Below the pieces are notes generated by a model. That model ran no database searches. It was not told where the DNA came from and saw nothing but the letters and a program-made list of their open reading frames with translations. The position numbers and the translations under genes were made by a program. Shown in pieces: positions 49,931 to 60,642 of a stretch of 64,000 bases of DNA (position 1 is the first letter of the stretch; each line of letters starts with the position of its first letter). Where the stretch lies: NCBI GenBank assembly GCA_025558095.1, contig JAIVFI010000014.1, forward strand, positions 62,001 through 126,000, given 5' to 3'. The DNA is from Hyaloraphidium curvatum (taxonomy: Eukaryota > Monoblepharomycota > Hyaloraphidiomycetes > Hyaloraphidiales > Hyaloraphidiaceae).

Positions 49931-51622
49931 ATGCTCCCGGGCTATGACCCAACCGTGAGCCCCTCGGAAATAATGCTCAAGGATGTCCGTCAGGATCCGC
50001 ATCCGCAGGAGGATCCGCCCCCCCTGGGTGCTACGACATCGGAGAAAGAACCTTCTACGCTTCCGGAAGCTCGACCGTCGGACAACGCTGGGGCTCTGCA
50101 AGCGGCGACTCCGAGCGCGGAAACTCAATCGTCGGGCAACGAAGTGCCGGTGGCGCTTGGAGAACCGGTCGCTCCACGAGATGCGGGGAGCTTTCTCGCC
50201 CGCTTGCCGACGTTGGACTTCCGGACAGTGCCAAAGCTCACCAGAGGGGGGGGCATCTCGAGACCGCTCGTTCTGCTCCTCGGGCTGGCAAGCCTCATCG
50301 AAGTCTCCAATCTCTACGTCTCGCAACCTCTCCTGAACGACTTCGTTGAGTATTTCAACACCTCCAAGGCCTCCGCGTCCTCCCTCGTGGCGCTGTCCCA
50401 GGCCGGCTACTGCATCGGTCTTTTCCTCATTACGCCGCTCGGAGATGCCATGCCGAGGCGTCTCTTGGTCATCTCTCTCACCGCGCTTTGCTCCGTTCTC
50501 ACGGTCCTCTGTGCCCTCGCTCCCAGCATGGTTGCGCTCCAGATCCTCCACTTGCTTCTCGGACTTTTCACCGTTGTGCCGCAGATTGCCATTCCTACCG
50601 TGGCGGATGTCTCCGAAAAGGGATCCATGGCACGTAACGTCGGCTTGGTCGTGGGATGTACGCTCATTGGCACGCTCTACGGACGGGTCGTCGCCGGCCT
50701 CATTGCCAACGCGCTCGGATGGCGGGCGGTCTTCTATGTTTCGACGGGATCGCAAGTGCTCATCCTCATCCTCCTCTTTTTCTTCTTTCCACAAATCCCG
50801 GCGGCCGACAGCGGACTATCCTATCCCCAACTGCTTCTTTCGTGCCTGAAGCTCGCTCGCAGCGTCGTCGTGCTCCAACAGAGTTTCTCCATCGCTTTCT
50901 TCTGCTACATAGCCATGACCAGCTTCTGGGTCACGTCGGTCTTCCTCATGGGGTCTCCCGTGTACGATTTGCCGGTCTCGACGATCGGACTGCTTGGTCT
51001 CGCTGGAATCGGCGGCATCCTCGCCGCCCCCATCGCGGGCTACCTCCCTTTCGATCCGCACACGACAATCATTCTGGGGATCTCGACGCAGACCCTTTCT
51101 TGGACGCTGGCACTCGCTGCCGGGACAAGGAACGTCGCGGTGCTCTTCGTATGCGCTTTCATCATGGACTTGGGTCGGCAGCTCCAGCAGGTCTCGAACC
51201 AGTTGCGCATTTACGGCGCGTTGCCGGGGCACAAGTCCCGTGCAAACTCGGTCTACATGCTCCTTGCGTACATGGGTACCTTCGTCGGGACTGCCCTGGG
51301 AACGTTTGCGTACGACCAAGCTGGCTGGAACGCGGCCGGCGCCGTTGGTTTGGTCGCTCTTGGAGCTGCGGCTGTGGGTTGGGCGTGGGTTTCCAGGGAC
51401 GGGGCGATCTGGTATGATCGTTTCCGCAAATCGCGACGCATTCAATACGAAGGAAAGGACGAAGTCGTGGCGCTGGAGGATGGTCCAGTAAACGAGGTGA
51501 AGTTGGGAGCCGAGATTTCGGTCGGGATGGCAGGAGAAGAGCAGGATTCCGGATCGGATGTTACCGTCGAGGGCGGAAACCCCAAAGGAGAGACTATCAG
51601 CAAGGTGGATGACGAGAAGTAG
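49931..51622 (+). CDS. major facilitator superfamily transporter
   Basis: A single exon of 563 residues. About 110 polar residues precede twelve predicted helices, starting with LVLLLGLASLIEVSNLYVSQ. The loop between helices 2 and 3 has PLGDAMPRRLL, a form of MFS motif A, and a YGRVVAGLIA loop follows in helix 5. The C-terminal 90 residues are acidic. The NLYVSQPLL opening resembles MFS groups common in bacteria and fungi. Substrate and direction cannot be inferred; efflux at the plasma membrane is a plausible guess. No intron is needed, unlike most neighbours. Confidence 0.88.
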   Translation: MLPGYDPTVSPSEIMLKDVRQDPHPQEDPPPLGATTSEKEPSTLPEARPSDNAGALQAATPSAETQSSGNEVPVALGEPVAPRDAGSFLARLPTLDFRTVPKLTRGGGISRPLVLLLGLASLIEVSNLYVSQPLLNDFVEYFNTSKASASSLVALSQAGYCIGLFLITPLGDAMPRRLLVISLTALCSVLTVLCALAPSMVALQILHLLLGLFTVVPQIAIPTVADVSEKGSMARNVGLVVGCTLIGTLYGRVVAGLIANALGWRAVFYVSTGSQVLILILLFFFFPQIPAADSGLSYPQLLLSCLKLARSVVVLQQSFSIAFFCYIAMTSFWVTSVFLMGSPVYDLPVSTIGLLGLAGIGGILAAPIAGYLPFDPHTTIILGISTQTLSWTLALAAGTRNVAVLFVCAFIMDLGRQLQQVSNQLRIYGALPGHKSRANSVYMLLAYMGTFVGTALGTFAYDQAGWNAAGAVGLVALGAAAVGWAWVSRDGAIWYDRFRKSRRIQYEGKDEVVALEDGPVNEVKLGAEISVGMAGEEQDSGSDVTVEGGNPKGETISKVDDEK

Positions 51623-51668
51623 CTTTGTCGTGTTCAAGATCTCTCACAAGGTGGTGAAAGAGCAAATG

Positions 51669-53592
51669 CTACCGGAAATGCCCGAACGTGCCTTCGTCGT
51701 CCTCTTCATCGTCCTCCAGGCCCTCGACTTGTGTTGGGGATTCAGAATCGCCGTCCACGGCGCCCACCGTTTCAATGGCGCGGCTTCCATTGGGCTCTTC
51801 AGCGCCCGTCCACGCCGTTTTCTGTTCCGTCTCTGCCTCGGAATCAGACTCCTCGTCATCCGCAGCAGCCGCAATGCTCCTCCGCCTGGCAGGCATCGTC
51901 TTCCTCGGCGAGCTGGTTGGCGAAGCGCCACCGAAGGCTTGCTCCCATCCCCAGGTCCTGGCGTCCTTTCCCTCGTCCGGGCAGACGCACGGAACCGGCC
52001 AGTCTCCCGCCCGCAGCCGCACTTCGTCGCCTGGCCAAAGTGGCACCCGCTTGCGCGAGTCGAAGCTGGCCCAGGCCGGCGCACGCGCTTCTTTGGGCAC
52101 AATGAGCCGCAAATCGGCCACCTCCGGCAGGATAAAGGGCCGGAGGGTGAGTTCGTGCGGCGCGATGGGCGTGCAGAGGATCCCGCCGACGTCCGGGTGG
52201 ACGATGGAGCCTCCAGCAGAGAGGGAGTAGGCCGTGGAACCCGTTGGTGTGGCGATCACGATGCCGTCCGCCTGGATGAGGGTGCTGCGCTCCGACAAGT
52301 CCTCCGTGGAGACGCGAAGTTCGAGCAGGGAAAGGTAAGGGCTGGGTCCGCGGTCAATGATGAGCTCGTTGAGGATGTGGTAGGTGGTGCCGCTGTCGTC
52401 CTGGGAGTCTCTCGCTTGCAGCAAGCCGGCAGAGTACGAGGCCTTGGAGACCGAGCGCGGCGGCGGGGCGGTGCCGTCTGCTCCAGAAGAAGAGCTCGCG
52501 CCGCTGGAACCCAGCGGCGGTATCATCCCCGGGATTCCCCGCTTGAACATCTCCAAGGTGTCTCCGCAGCGAACGATGGTGCAAGCGAAGCGAGTGCGGA
52601 ACAGGATCCGGTAGCCCGAATTCTTCTGCACATCGCGGCATGCCAACGACAGCTTCCGATCCCCGATGCTCAGCTTTTCCGGCGGCGCCTGCGCGAGGCC
52701 AAAGATCCGCGTCAAGGTGGCCTGGTAGTTCCTCCAGAGGTGCGTGGCGATGACGCCGTGCGAGCGGCCACCCAGTCCCACCCCTTCCGTTTTGTTCTTG
52801 CTGACGTCGGTCCGGAAGGCGAGCATGGGCGGCATTTCGCCCTGGAAGGCCCAGGCAGCGCGGAGGGCCGTACCGTCTCCGCCGATGCTTACGAGAAGAT
52901 CGGCAGGCGCGGAAAGAAGAGGAAGAATAGGCTGCGAAGTCGGGAAAGGGAGAATGCTCGCGTGGCTACCGTCCGGCAAGAGGTGCGTAACATGAGGGTA
53001 GAGAGTCGATGGTACGTGGCTAGAAGCGGTTGCTCGGTGAGTCCGAAGGCAGTGTCGGGGCCATCGAGCCTTACATGTCGACGTCCTTGATGTGTCCGAT
53101 CAACCAAATGACTAAGTCGCTGACCTGTCCCATGTTCCGAAGCCCGGCGACGACCACGACGCGCTTCCGACCTCCGGCACCCTCGTTCAGGTCCACCTCC
53201 GCCATCTTGATCTCCCTCGCGATCTCGCGGAGCTCCAGCTGGGTATGCGAGAGTGAGACGGATGTCGACGGCCGCCTGTCCACCGGCGGCGTCATGGAAA
53301 GGGCCGTGAGGGCGAGCTGCGAGAAGGGGTCCTCGTTCGACGACGTGGTCCTGGACCGCACGTGCGGCCCCGTGAAAAAGTCCCGGGCTCCATCGCGCTC
53401 GCCGACGTTCGGGCTCAACGATTCCAACCGCTTGAGCAGCGATTCGGAGGATACGAGCGACGAGGAGTTGGTGCGGTTTCGGCCGAGGGAGAGGGAGTTG
53501 AGGGAAAGGGGGGCGGAACTCGCGGGGACGCGAGACGCGGCCTGCGACGCGTCTCCCGGCGTCTCCGTTGGAGTAGGAGCGTCCGATTCCAT
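51669..53592 (-). CDS. NAD kinase
   Basis: Two exons (53075-53592, 51669-53019) with a 55-nt intron give 622 residues. NAD kinase phosphorylates NAD to NADP. The motifs are clear: SIGGDGTAL in the N-terminal domain, NELIIDRGPSPYLS, and ADGIVIATPTGSTAYSLSAGGSIVHP split here as ADGIVIATPTGS and TAYSLSAGGSIVHP. HELTLRPFILPE follows as in the family. Long, acidic and Ser-rich N- and C-terminal extensions flank the fold, as in fungal Utr1-like enzymes. An insert of about 60 residues lies before NELIIDRG. It starts 211 bp from the divergent hydrolase gene. Confidence 0.93.
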
Positions 53593-53803
53593 TTCCAGAT
53601 GTCTAACGCCGCCTCATGTGGGTTTGAAGATCCCCCTCGGCACTCTGAGGACCGAATCGGCTCCAAGGGATCTCGCGCCGCCACCGCCGATGGAGCCACG
53701 GAGTCTCGTCAGCTCCCTCGGGCGGTCGAAGGACTGCTTGTTAGGTCGAGAAGAACGTAGTATAGGGCGTGTTTCCGGGGGATTCGGTGGCTCAGAGGGT
53801 TCG

Positions 53804-54754
53804 ATGGCCTCGGAATCGCCTCCTTCCGGAGACCTCGTGGAGTTGGAGCACGATGGACTCGCCGTCTTCCATACAGCAACACGCGGAGACCTTTCCGTGC
53901 CTCCGATTCTCTTCATGCCTTACCCCCACGCCTTGGAGACGTCGACGTCCTTGCGTGTGCGCGACATCCTCCGTCACCTGTTGAAACCTGAGCACGGAGA
54001 AAGGCTGGCGTTCACATTCGACCCCCCCGGAGCGGGCCTCTCGAAGCGTCCCATGCGATTGTCCATGGAGGAGATGGTCGAGTGCGCGGACGAGGCGTTC
54101 GGCGTCGTTTGCCGGGCACTGGATGCGGACTGGCCCGATACAGACGTTTTCGGGCACAGCATGTCGGCCCTGGCCGCCCTCGCCTTTTCCATCGAAGGCC
54201 GGACCCGCGTGAGGAGGATGGTTCTCGTGGGACCGGCCGGACCTGCCGGGAGGACGTACATGAATGCGAACGGAGCCCTCTGGAACTCGTCCCATCCGGA
54301 CTTTTTCGGGCTGGCCTGGCGAGGCATGGTTGCAAAGTACATCTGGCCTTCAAAGGCGACGACAGATCATCTCATGGGATACATTGCGGAGCGGTCGTTC
54401 TTCGATCTAGCAAAGGCGCCGCCGCGGACTCCGTGGTCTTGGGCCGATCTTCTCGTTCGTCATCCCAATCCGCGCGCCACATCTTGGTCTTCCGTCGCCA
54501 TCAACTTGGATTATTCGGATCGCCTCGCTTCCTGCAGGGCGCGCGAGGTGCTTTGCCTGAACGGCGCCCACGATCCCCAGACGCCCGTGGAATGCGCGGA
54601 GGCCATCGTCGATGGGCTAGGTAGCAGAGCCAAGCTGGTCGTCTTTAAGAACTCAGGGCATTCGCCTTTTCTCGAAGAGCCCGCGACGTTCTGGGAAGCC
54701 GTTGATGGTTTCTTGAACAGCGGTAGCGCCGAAGGAATCCCGCGACCAAAATGA
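53804..54754 (+). CDS. alpha/beta hydrolase
   Basis: A single exon of 316 residues from the ATG at 53804; an in-frame ATG at 53690 would add 38 residues with little hydrolase-like character. The fold is evident: FDPPGAGLSKRPM, the elbow FGHSMSALAALA (Ser 119), RMVLVGPAG, the acid in GAHDPQTP and the His in NSGHSPFLEEP. Sequence and length resemble epoxide-hydrolase/esterase-type proteins. A TATA-like stretch (tagtatagg) lies just upstream at about 53758. Substrate is unknown. Confidence 0.85.
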   Translation: MASESPPSGDLVELEHDGLAVFHTATRGDLSVPPILFMPYPHALETSTSLRVRDILRHLLKPEHGERLAFTFDPPGAGLSKRPMRLSMEEMVECADEAFGVVCRALDADWPDTDVFGHSMSALAALAFSIEGRTRVRRMVLVGPAGPAGRTYMNANGALWNSSHPDFFGLAWRGMVAKYIWPSKATTDHLMGYIAERSFFDLAKAPPRTPWSWADLLVRHPNPRATSWSSVAINLDYSDRLASCRAREVLCLNGAHDPQTPVECAEAIVDGLGSRAKLVVFKNSGHSPFLEEPATFWEAVDGFLNSGSAEGIPRPK

Positions 54755-55049
54755 GTTCCCCTCTGTAAAGCATTGATTTCAACTCCGAATGAATCAGCAG
54801 TTCTTGCTGTAGTGGAATTCTCTTTCTCAGGACCGTCCAACCGCTCGATGGGTGAGGTCATCGTTCCTCGGTGAATCACCTCACGCCCCATCTTCAACAA
54901 CCAACATGCGCTCCTTGGGAGGGGTAGTGGGAGGGGGAGAGTGACCCCTCCCACTCCTCGCTGTTCATCCTCTTTCTCCTCGTAGCCATTGTCGGAGTAA
55001 GGTACCCGCTCGCTTCGCAGTGCATCGGGCGCGCTCGCTGAGACCCCAC
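54755..55049. other. intergenic, no gene seen
   Basis: About 295 bp of mixed composition between the hydrolase and the next multi-exon gene. A G/A-rich run (gggagggggagagtg) lies at about 54927-54941. No other element is recognised. Confidence 0.4.
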
Positions 55050-56374
55050 ATGGCGCAGACGTCCGCTCCGACGCCGACCGCGTCCGCCATCCCGACCACC
55101 ACCGCCGGCGTGATGAACTTCAGCACGTTCAACAACCTGCAGTTCGTGAGCAAACCTTTTCTTCGCGGGCGTGTGGTCGCAGGTCCTCGAGCTTCCACGG
55201 CGTCCGCAGATGGAACTGGGCGGGGTGCCGGCGTTCGGGGTCAGCTTCTGGGGCTTCATCGAGACATTCCTGCACTCGCCCGTCGAACTTGCCATCCGGA
55301 AGGTCGTGCAGGTAACTTTTTTGGCCTTGCAGAGCGCTCGGTGTCGTCCACCGGCCCATCTGATTGCGATCACTTCCAGGCGAGCGGCGCACCTCCCCCG
55401 CTCCCCTACGGCCTGCAATCCGGCAGCGCCTGGGGCATAAATGCGACCACCATGCGAGTCGTATACGCCGGGGATGGGAACATCGACGCCGTGGGCTTCG
55501 CGGCTTCGGCGCATCCCAGCATTCGCTGATCAAAATGGGCGCTGCAGAACTTCACCGTGACGGGACAGACTCCCTACGGCCCACGCATGGCGGAAGATTT
55601 CGTTGGCTTTTCGCAGGGTGTGCCGGCTTTCAACGGGACGGTGGATTTCGTACCGGTGCGGCAGGGAATCGATGCAGCCGAGGCTGCAAGGTGTGCCCCA
55701 GCCGCGATCGAGCTATCAGGTGCTGACGGGGAATGCTTCGCAGGCTTCCGGCATCGGGACAAGTCGGCGTCGTCAACCGCACGCAGCTCGCCACATCCTA
55801 CGTGAGCTTGGCGGCCCCGAGCGTGCTTGCCAGTACGTGCGTCGATCTTCGGCTCCGCAGATTCTTCAAGGCACTGCCGGAGGCTTCGGCAACTTCACGG
55901 GCGTCTCGTGGCTGGCGGTGTCGCCGGCCAACGGCGTGATCGACAACGGTACCATCATCTGGACCCAGAGCATCAGGGTGAGTGAGCCTCGCACAGTGCG
56001 CGAGCATCCACTCATGATCCGTTTCTTCGAACCGACATCTAGCCCTCTTCCGGATCGGGCGTCGAGACCTACACGCAGACCGGCACTCCCGCATCCCAGT
56101 CCGGTTTTCCAGGTTCAGCACCGAGTTCTCCGGCTCCGCAGTCGGCACCGGAAGGGTTGAATACTTGCTCCGCCGGCGTCCGCCAATCCCAACACATCAG
56201 AACTACACCGTCGTTGCGACCACGCCGGATGGGCCCATCAACAACGGCACCTACACCGTCAGGGTGTTTGGGGAGAGCCAGCAGGGGCGGATCACAGCCT
56301 GGCCCGTCAGGTACGCGATGCGGCTGCTACAGGATCAGCCCAGGAGGAAGACCTGGCTGCTTTACATGATGTGA
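55050..56374 (+). CDS. multi-exon gene of unknown product, 3' structure unresolved
   Basis: Several phase-compatible exons can be read: 55050-55146, 55210-55310, 55379-55489, 55548-55691, 55744-55801, 55861-55977 and a last one ending at 56374. They carry PAFGVSFWGFIETFLHS, SGSAWGINATTMRVVYAGDG, NFTVTGQTPYGPRM, NFTGVSWLAVSPANGVIDNG and NNGTYTVRVFGESQQG. The many N-x-T/S sequons suggest an exported protein, but no signal peptide is visible. The exon from 55861 ends in phase 0, while no acceptor upstream of the last exon gives that phase, so either an exon is missed or the gene is broken. I do not recognise the family. Confidence 0.4.
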
Positions 56375-56597
56375 GCTGGTGCGCGGAGGTGTCTTTCGTC
56401 TCGTACATCCCTGGATGAGATATCAATAGCAACAGCGGTCTTCGGCACCGTGGCAGTTGGGCCTTTCGTCCCACCACTCCCTCGTTTTCGTCGGACGTGC
56501 CTGGCGCGCGTTCCGCGGGCTCTACTCCCCGTTCCAGACTCTCTGCTCCTCTGGCCCCGGTCTCGCCGGCCCCGCCGCGCCGCGCCTGAGCCGCCCG

Positions 56598-58437
56598 ATG
56601 CTCGGCGGGTCCGCGAAGATGGCCGCGGCGGACGACGACATGGAGGTCGAGGGGCTCTTCTCCGCCGGCCCCGCGCCCGACTCGGAGCCGCCCGGGCCCG
56701 AACCCGCAGCCGACGCCGTCGCCCGCTTCCGCGGGGAGGGAAAGAGGTGGGCGACGCGCGCCGGCACGCCGACCGTCTGACGCGCCGCAGCCTGCTCGAG
56801 CCGCCCGGGCCCGACTCCGCGCGCGCGAAACCGCTCGTGCGGCCGACCGCCGAGTGCAAGACGCTCGGCGACAGGATGGTGGTCGCAGACCGCGGCTACA
56901 GCCAGCAGTACGCGGGCATGTACTTCATACGGCTGGCGCTGCTGCGGAAACGCGTCGTGAATGCCGCACAGGCCAAGTGGAAGGATCTTCCGGGTGCGTT
57001 CGTTCTGCCTCGCCATAGCGCCCTCGAATCTGACTGGACGGGACGACAGGAGGGAGGAAGCCCGAGTACGTCCAACGCGTCCTCGACATCCAGCCCAACA
57101 TGCTCTGTTTCGTGGTCGGTACCGTCTATATGGACATGCCGGAAAAGCCCAACATTCTCGACGAGGTCACGGCTGAGGTTTGTTTGCCCACTTCCTGGCC
57201 ACTTTCTCCATTCACTCCTCGCCGTCCCAGCACTACGTCGTTGCCCCGCCCCCCCGCGAAAAGTACCTCTCGGACCGCGACGTCGCGACGCTCGAGGACG
57301 AAAGCGGCCGCGTGACGCTCAACCCCGAATCCACCGCTCTCATGCGCAAGGAGGGCCTCGTCACGGGCGTCGTCTGCGGGCTGCTGGGCCGCGAGGGCGA
57401 CAAGGGCGAGTTCGAGGTGGTCGACGTGTGCTTCCCCGAATGGGAAGCCGGCGACGGGGTACCGCGCGGCGTGCCGGGGCGCGGGGAGAGGTGGATCGCG
57501 CTGGTTTCGGGGCTCAACGTGGCCCGCGCGGGCCCGCTGGTGCGCGCGGAGATGCTGTGCGATTTCCTCGCGGGCGGGCTCGGGGTGGGCGCGGACCAGC
57601 AGGCGGCGGCAAAGATCGTGAGGACGGTGGTGGCGGGCAACTCGGTCGGCAGGCCGCCGGCGCTCTTTTCGGGCCTCTCCATGTCGTCCTCGGACGCCTC
57701 GCAGCTCGGGCGGACCAAGCGCACCGCCGCGCAGGCGGCAGCGGAGGAGGCCAACAACCCGCTCAGGATCCTGGACGCGCTGCTGGATTCGCTGGCGGCC
57801 AACATGGAGATCGACGTGATGCCTGGGGAGCGCGACCCGGCCACGTACAGCTGGCCTCAGCAGCCGATCCTCCCCGCGCTGCTCCCGAAGACGACGCGGT
57901 ACTCGGAAACCGTCATGCTGCGCACCAACCCGTACGAGTGTGAGGTCGAAGGCTGCAGGTGGGTCTCTTCTCGTTGCCGCCGCTATGCTCTTCCTCTGTC
58001 TCATGTTCTTTGCCCAGGATCCTCGGCACGTCGGGCCAGAACATCGACGATATCTTCAAGTACGTCGAGACCGAGGATCGCCTCCGCATCGCCGAAAACA
58101 CCATGGACTGGGCCAACATCGCCCCCACCGCCCCCGACACCCTATGTGTGTCTTTTTGTCGCTCCCGCCCCGCAGGATGTTGACCGCCCCTGCAGTCTCG
58201 TACCCATTCAAGTCCATCGACCCCTTCGTCCTCCAGAACCTCCCGGACCTCTACTTCGTCGGCAACCAGCCCGCCTTTGCCACCTCGGTGTGGAAGGGCC
58301 GCACCCGCGTCGTGCTCGTGCCCGACTTTTCCAAAACGGGCGAGATCGTCCTCGTCGAGGTCGGCGGGCGCGGCAAGGTCGGCGAGTGCTGCGTGGTGCG
58401 GATCGGGACGGCGGGTTTCGGGGACGGGGAGGAATGA
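56598..58437 (+). CDS. POLD2: DNA polymerase delta small subunit
   Basis: Six exons (56598-56746, 56791-56993, 57050-57177, 57231-57958, 58018-58145, 58196-58437) give 525 residues. The subunit holds the catalytic chain and PCNA-binding parts of replicative polymerase delta together in the nucleus. Recognised stretches: MLCFVVGTVYMDM in the OB fold, EGLVTGVVCGLLG, WIALVSGLN of the inactive phosphoesterase domain, and near the end LGTSGQNIDDIFKYV, ENTMDWANIAPTAPDTL and PDLYFVGNQPAFATS, which are diagnostic. The fold lacks metal-binding residues as usual. The start ATG could be 56598 or 56619; the N-terminus is acidic and disordered. Confidence 0.93.
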
Positions 58438-58522
58438 CCATGCCGGCTTGGGAGCCGGACGTCTTGGGATACCACGCAGCGCACAAGCACCCTGTACATT
58501 CCGCAACGCGACCCAATGGGCA

Positions 58523-60358
58523 TCAGAGATACCCTAACCTGGTTTCCGCCCACGAGGAGAGCACCTCCAGCGCGCCACCGCCGAGCCCGCCGACGATCGC
58601 CGCGAGAACCACGGTCCCTGCCGACAGGGGCATGAACGAGTCCCTGGCTTCGGTCCAGGTCCACAGCGGGAGCGAGGGCTGGTACGGCAGCGTGAAGGCG
58701 AGGGCGGCGAAGGTGGCGGCGACGGCGAACCTGCATGCCGGGCGGAGGTACCTCGCCGCGGTGCGCCTCCATCCTTTCACGCCCTGCACACGCCCCGGGA
58801 GGACCAGCATAGCCAGGAGACCCCACAAGATCGCCCATCCCAGTAAGATCGCACACCGGAGGTCCGGCACCGTGGCCGCCAGCGACGCCGTGCCCTGCGC
58901 CGCCAGGGGCGGCGCGGCGAGCCCGTACCGCCTGCTGCTCTCGATCGGCATCCCCGGCGGTGGCTGGGAGAGGTACCGCTCGATGGCGATGACGGCGCCG
59001 GGCACGGGGGCGCGGGGCATCTGGGACAGGCGGAGGAGGGCGGAGCAGGTGAAGGAGAGGGCGAGGTGCGCGGCGAGGTGCCACGAGGCCGGGAGGGCGG
59101 AGCGGAGGATGGGGAGGGAGGACACAATGGGCAGGAAGGAGAGGAGAAGAAGGAGGGCGAGGTAGTAGGAGTAGAGGGAGTAGTCGACGGTTGGTTGGTG
59201 CGCGGGGGTGGAGGCGGCGACAATCTCCAAGGCCGCGAACAGGAAGCCGAGCAGCTCTCTGCGGGCAGGAAGCCCCATGGCAGGCGGGTTATCGGCTGGC
59301 GACGGCTCGCCCAGCGTAGATGTGCCGAACGTCTTCAGCCACAGGGCCACCTTTGGCGGCACGACGCTCGAACCCGGCTTGGCCTCGGTCGGCGAGATGA
59401 CCGACCTGCGCGGCCTCGCCTCCAGAACCCTGCCGAGATCCCCTGCCAGGACGCGCACGACCTCCCACGATGCCGCAAACCACCACAGTCCCCCGCTGAG
59501 CTGCGGATTGCCGGCGTCGACGACCCCGGCGAACCCGTAGGCAAAGCATCCCATCGCGAGCAGCCCCACCTCCCACGCGCGCGAAGGTTCCGACCTCTGC
59601 ACGGCCACGAAGCCAAGCTCGACGCAGGCAAGCAACCGCGCGACGACGAGCATGAGGCAGAACGGGGAGGTGGTCGAGGACCGCTCGACAGGGTGCAGGG
59701 CGAAAGGAGAGGCCTGCCCGAAGCCCAGGGCGAGCGCCGGCAGGGCAAACATGCGCATTGCCGAACCCAGAAGAAGGACGGCTGCTGCCAATCGTGGCTT
59801 TTTCCCGGGTGCCAGTCGCAGGTCCGCGGCAGGCAGGCAGCATGAGTAGGTCGTCCAGACCGGTGCCGCGACGAGGAAGAAGCGGCCAATGTCGTTGCGG
59901 GCCACGCCGTTGAGAACGAGGGTCTGCCCGGCGCGGATCAGGGCGTGCGCAAACAACGCTGCGTTCAGCAGCTCGAAGGCGGTCTCCCAAGGTGCTGGCC
60001 TGGTTGGGTCCCGGGCCGCGCTCGCGTCCAGCGCCGACCCGCCGTCCACAGCGTGTGTGCCGCCCATCTCGGGTCCTTCTCCGGCCACCCGCCTTTCGCC
60101 CGACGCACTGGACGCGGCAGTCGTGTCGTCCGAGACCCCCGACGGGGGCGTTGGCAGCAGCTCGCCGGCCCGCTCGTTCGGCCTCAGCGACGCCCCCGTC
60201 CTCGGCGCCGGGGTGTTTTCGGGCACCGCGTCGTCGGCGGTGATTGTCAACGACAGGTGCGACGCCTGCTTGCGCCGCATGGCCGTCGTCCGGAAGGTCT
60301 CGACGTCTCGGGGCGGGTCGGGGCGCGGTTCGGGCGGAGAGCCCGACACGCGGTCCAT
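58523..60358 (-). CDS. polytopic membrane protein of unknown function
   Basis: A single exon of 611 residues. After about 120 disordered residues there are about ten hydrophobic segments, among them FELLNAALFAHALIRA, RFFLVAAPVWTTYSCC, LAAAVLLLGSAMRMFALPAL, CLMLVVARLLACVELGFVAV, YYLALLLLLSFLPIVSSL, CAILLGWAILWGLLAMLVL and a final AGTVVLAAIVGGLGGG. The layout faintly recalls fungal low-temperature-requirement (LtrA-like) proteins, but no signature confirms this. It overlaps no other gene and converges with POLD2. Confidence 0.65.
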   Translation of the reverse strand: MDRVSGSPPEPRPDPPRDVETFRTTAMRRKQASHLSLTITADDAVPENTPAPRTGASLRPNERAGELLPTPPSGVSDDTTAASSASGERRVAGEGPEMGGTHAVDGGSALDASAARDPTRPAPWETAFELLNAALFAHALIRAGQTLVLNGVARNDIGRFFLVAAPVWTTYSCCLPAADLRLAPGKKPRLAAAVLLLGSAMRMFALPALALGFGQASPFALHPVERSSTTSPFCLMLVVARLLACVELGFVAVQRSEPSRAWEVGLLAMGCFAYGFAGVVDAGNPQLSGGLWWFAASWEVVRVLAGDLGRVLEARPRRSVISPTEAKPGSSVVPPKVALWLKTFGTSTLGEPSPADNPPAMGLPARRELLGFLFAALEIVAASTPAHQPTVDYSLYSYYLALLLLLSFLPIVSSLPILRSALPASWHLAAHLALSFTCSALLRLSQMPRAPVPGAVIAIERYLSQPPPGMPIESSRRYGLAAPPLAAQGTASLAATVPDLRCAILLGWAILWGLLAMLVLPGRVQGVKGWRRTAARYLRPACRFAVAATFAALAFTLPYQPSLPLWTWTEARDSFMPLSAGTVVLAAIVGGLGGGALEVLSSWAETRLGYL

Positions 60359-60642
60359 CCCCGGATTGCGCCGCCGGAACGCCCGGCTGCCGTCACGGAA
60401 ATGTCCGAAAACACAGAAACACGGGCTTCGACCGGGCTTTGGTGGTCAGAAGGGAGACTGCGCTGACCGAATTTGACCCCTTCGAGTTGTTTGCTCGTGG
60501 CGGCCTCGCCACCAAATCGACGCGACGGCAGGAAGCGAAATTTCTGACTGGATCCTGCAAAGGCGCCTTCAAAATCTGCTCTTTCTATCGTCACATTGCT
60601 CTACTGCGCGGCGTCCCGAGCGAAGGTCGCCCGCGGCGCGGA

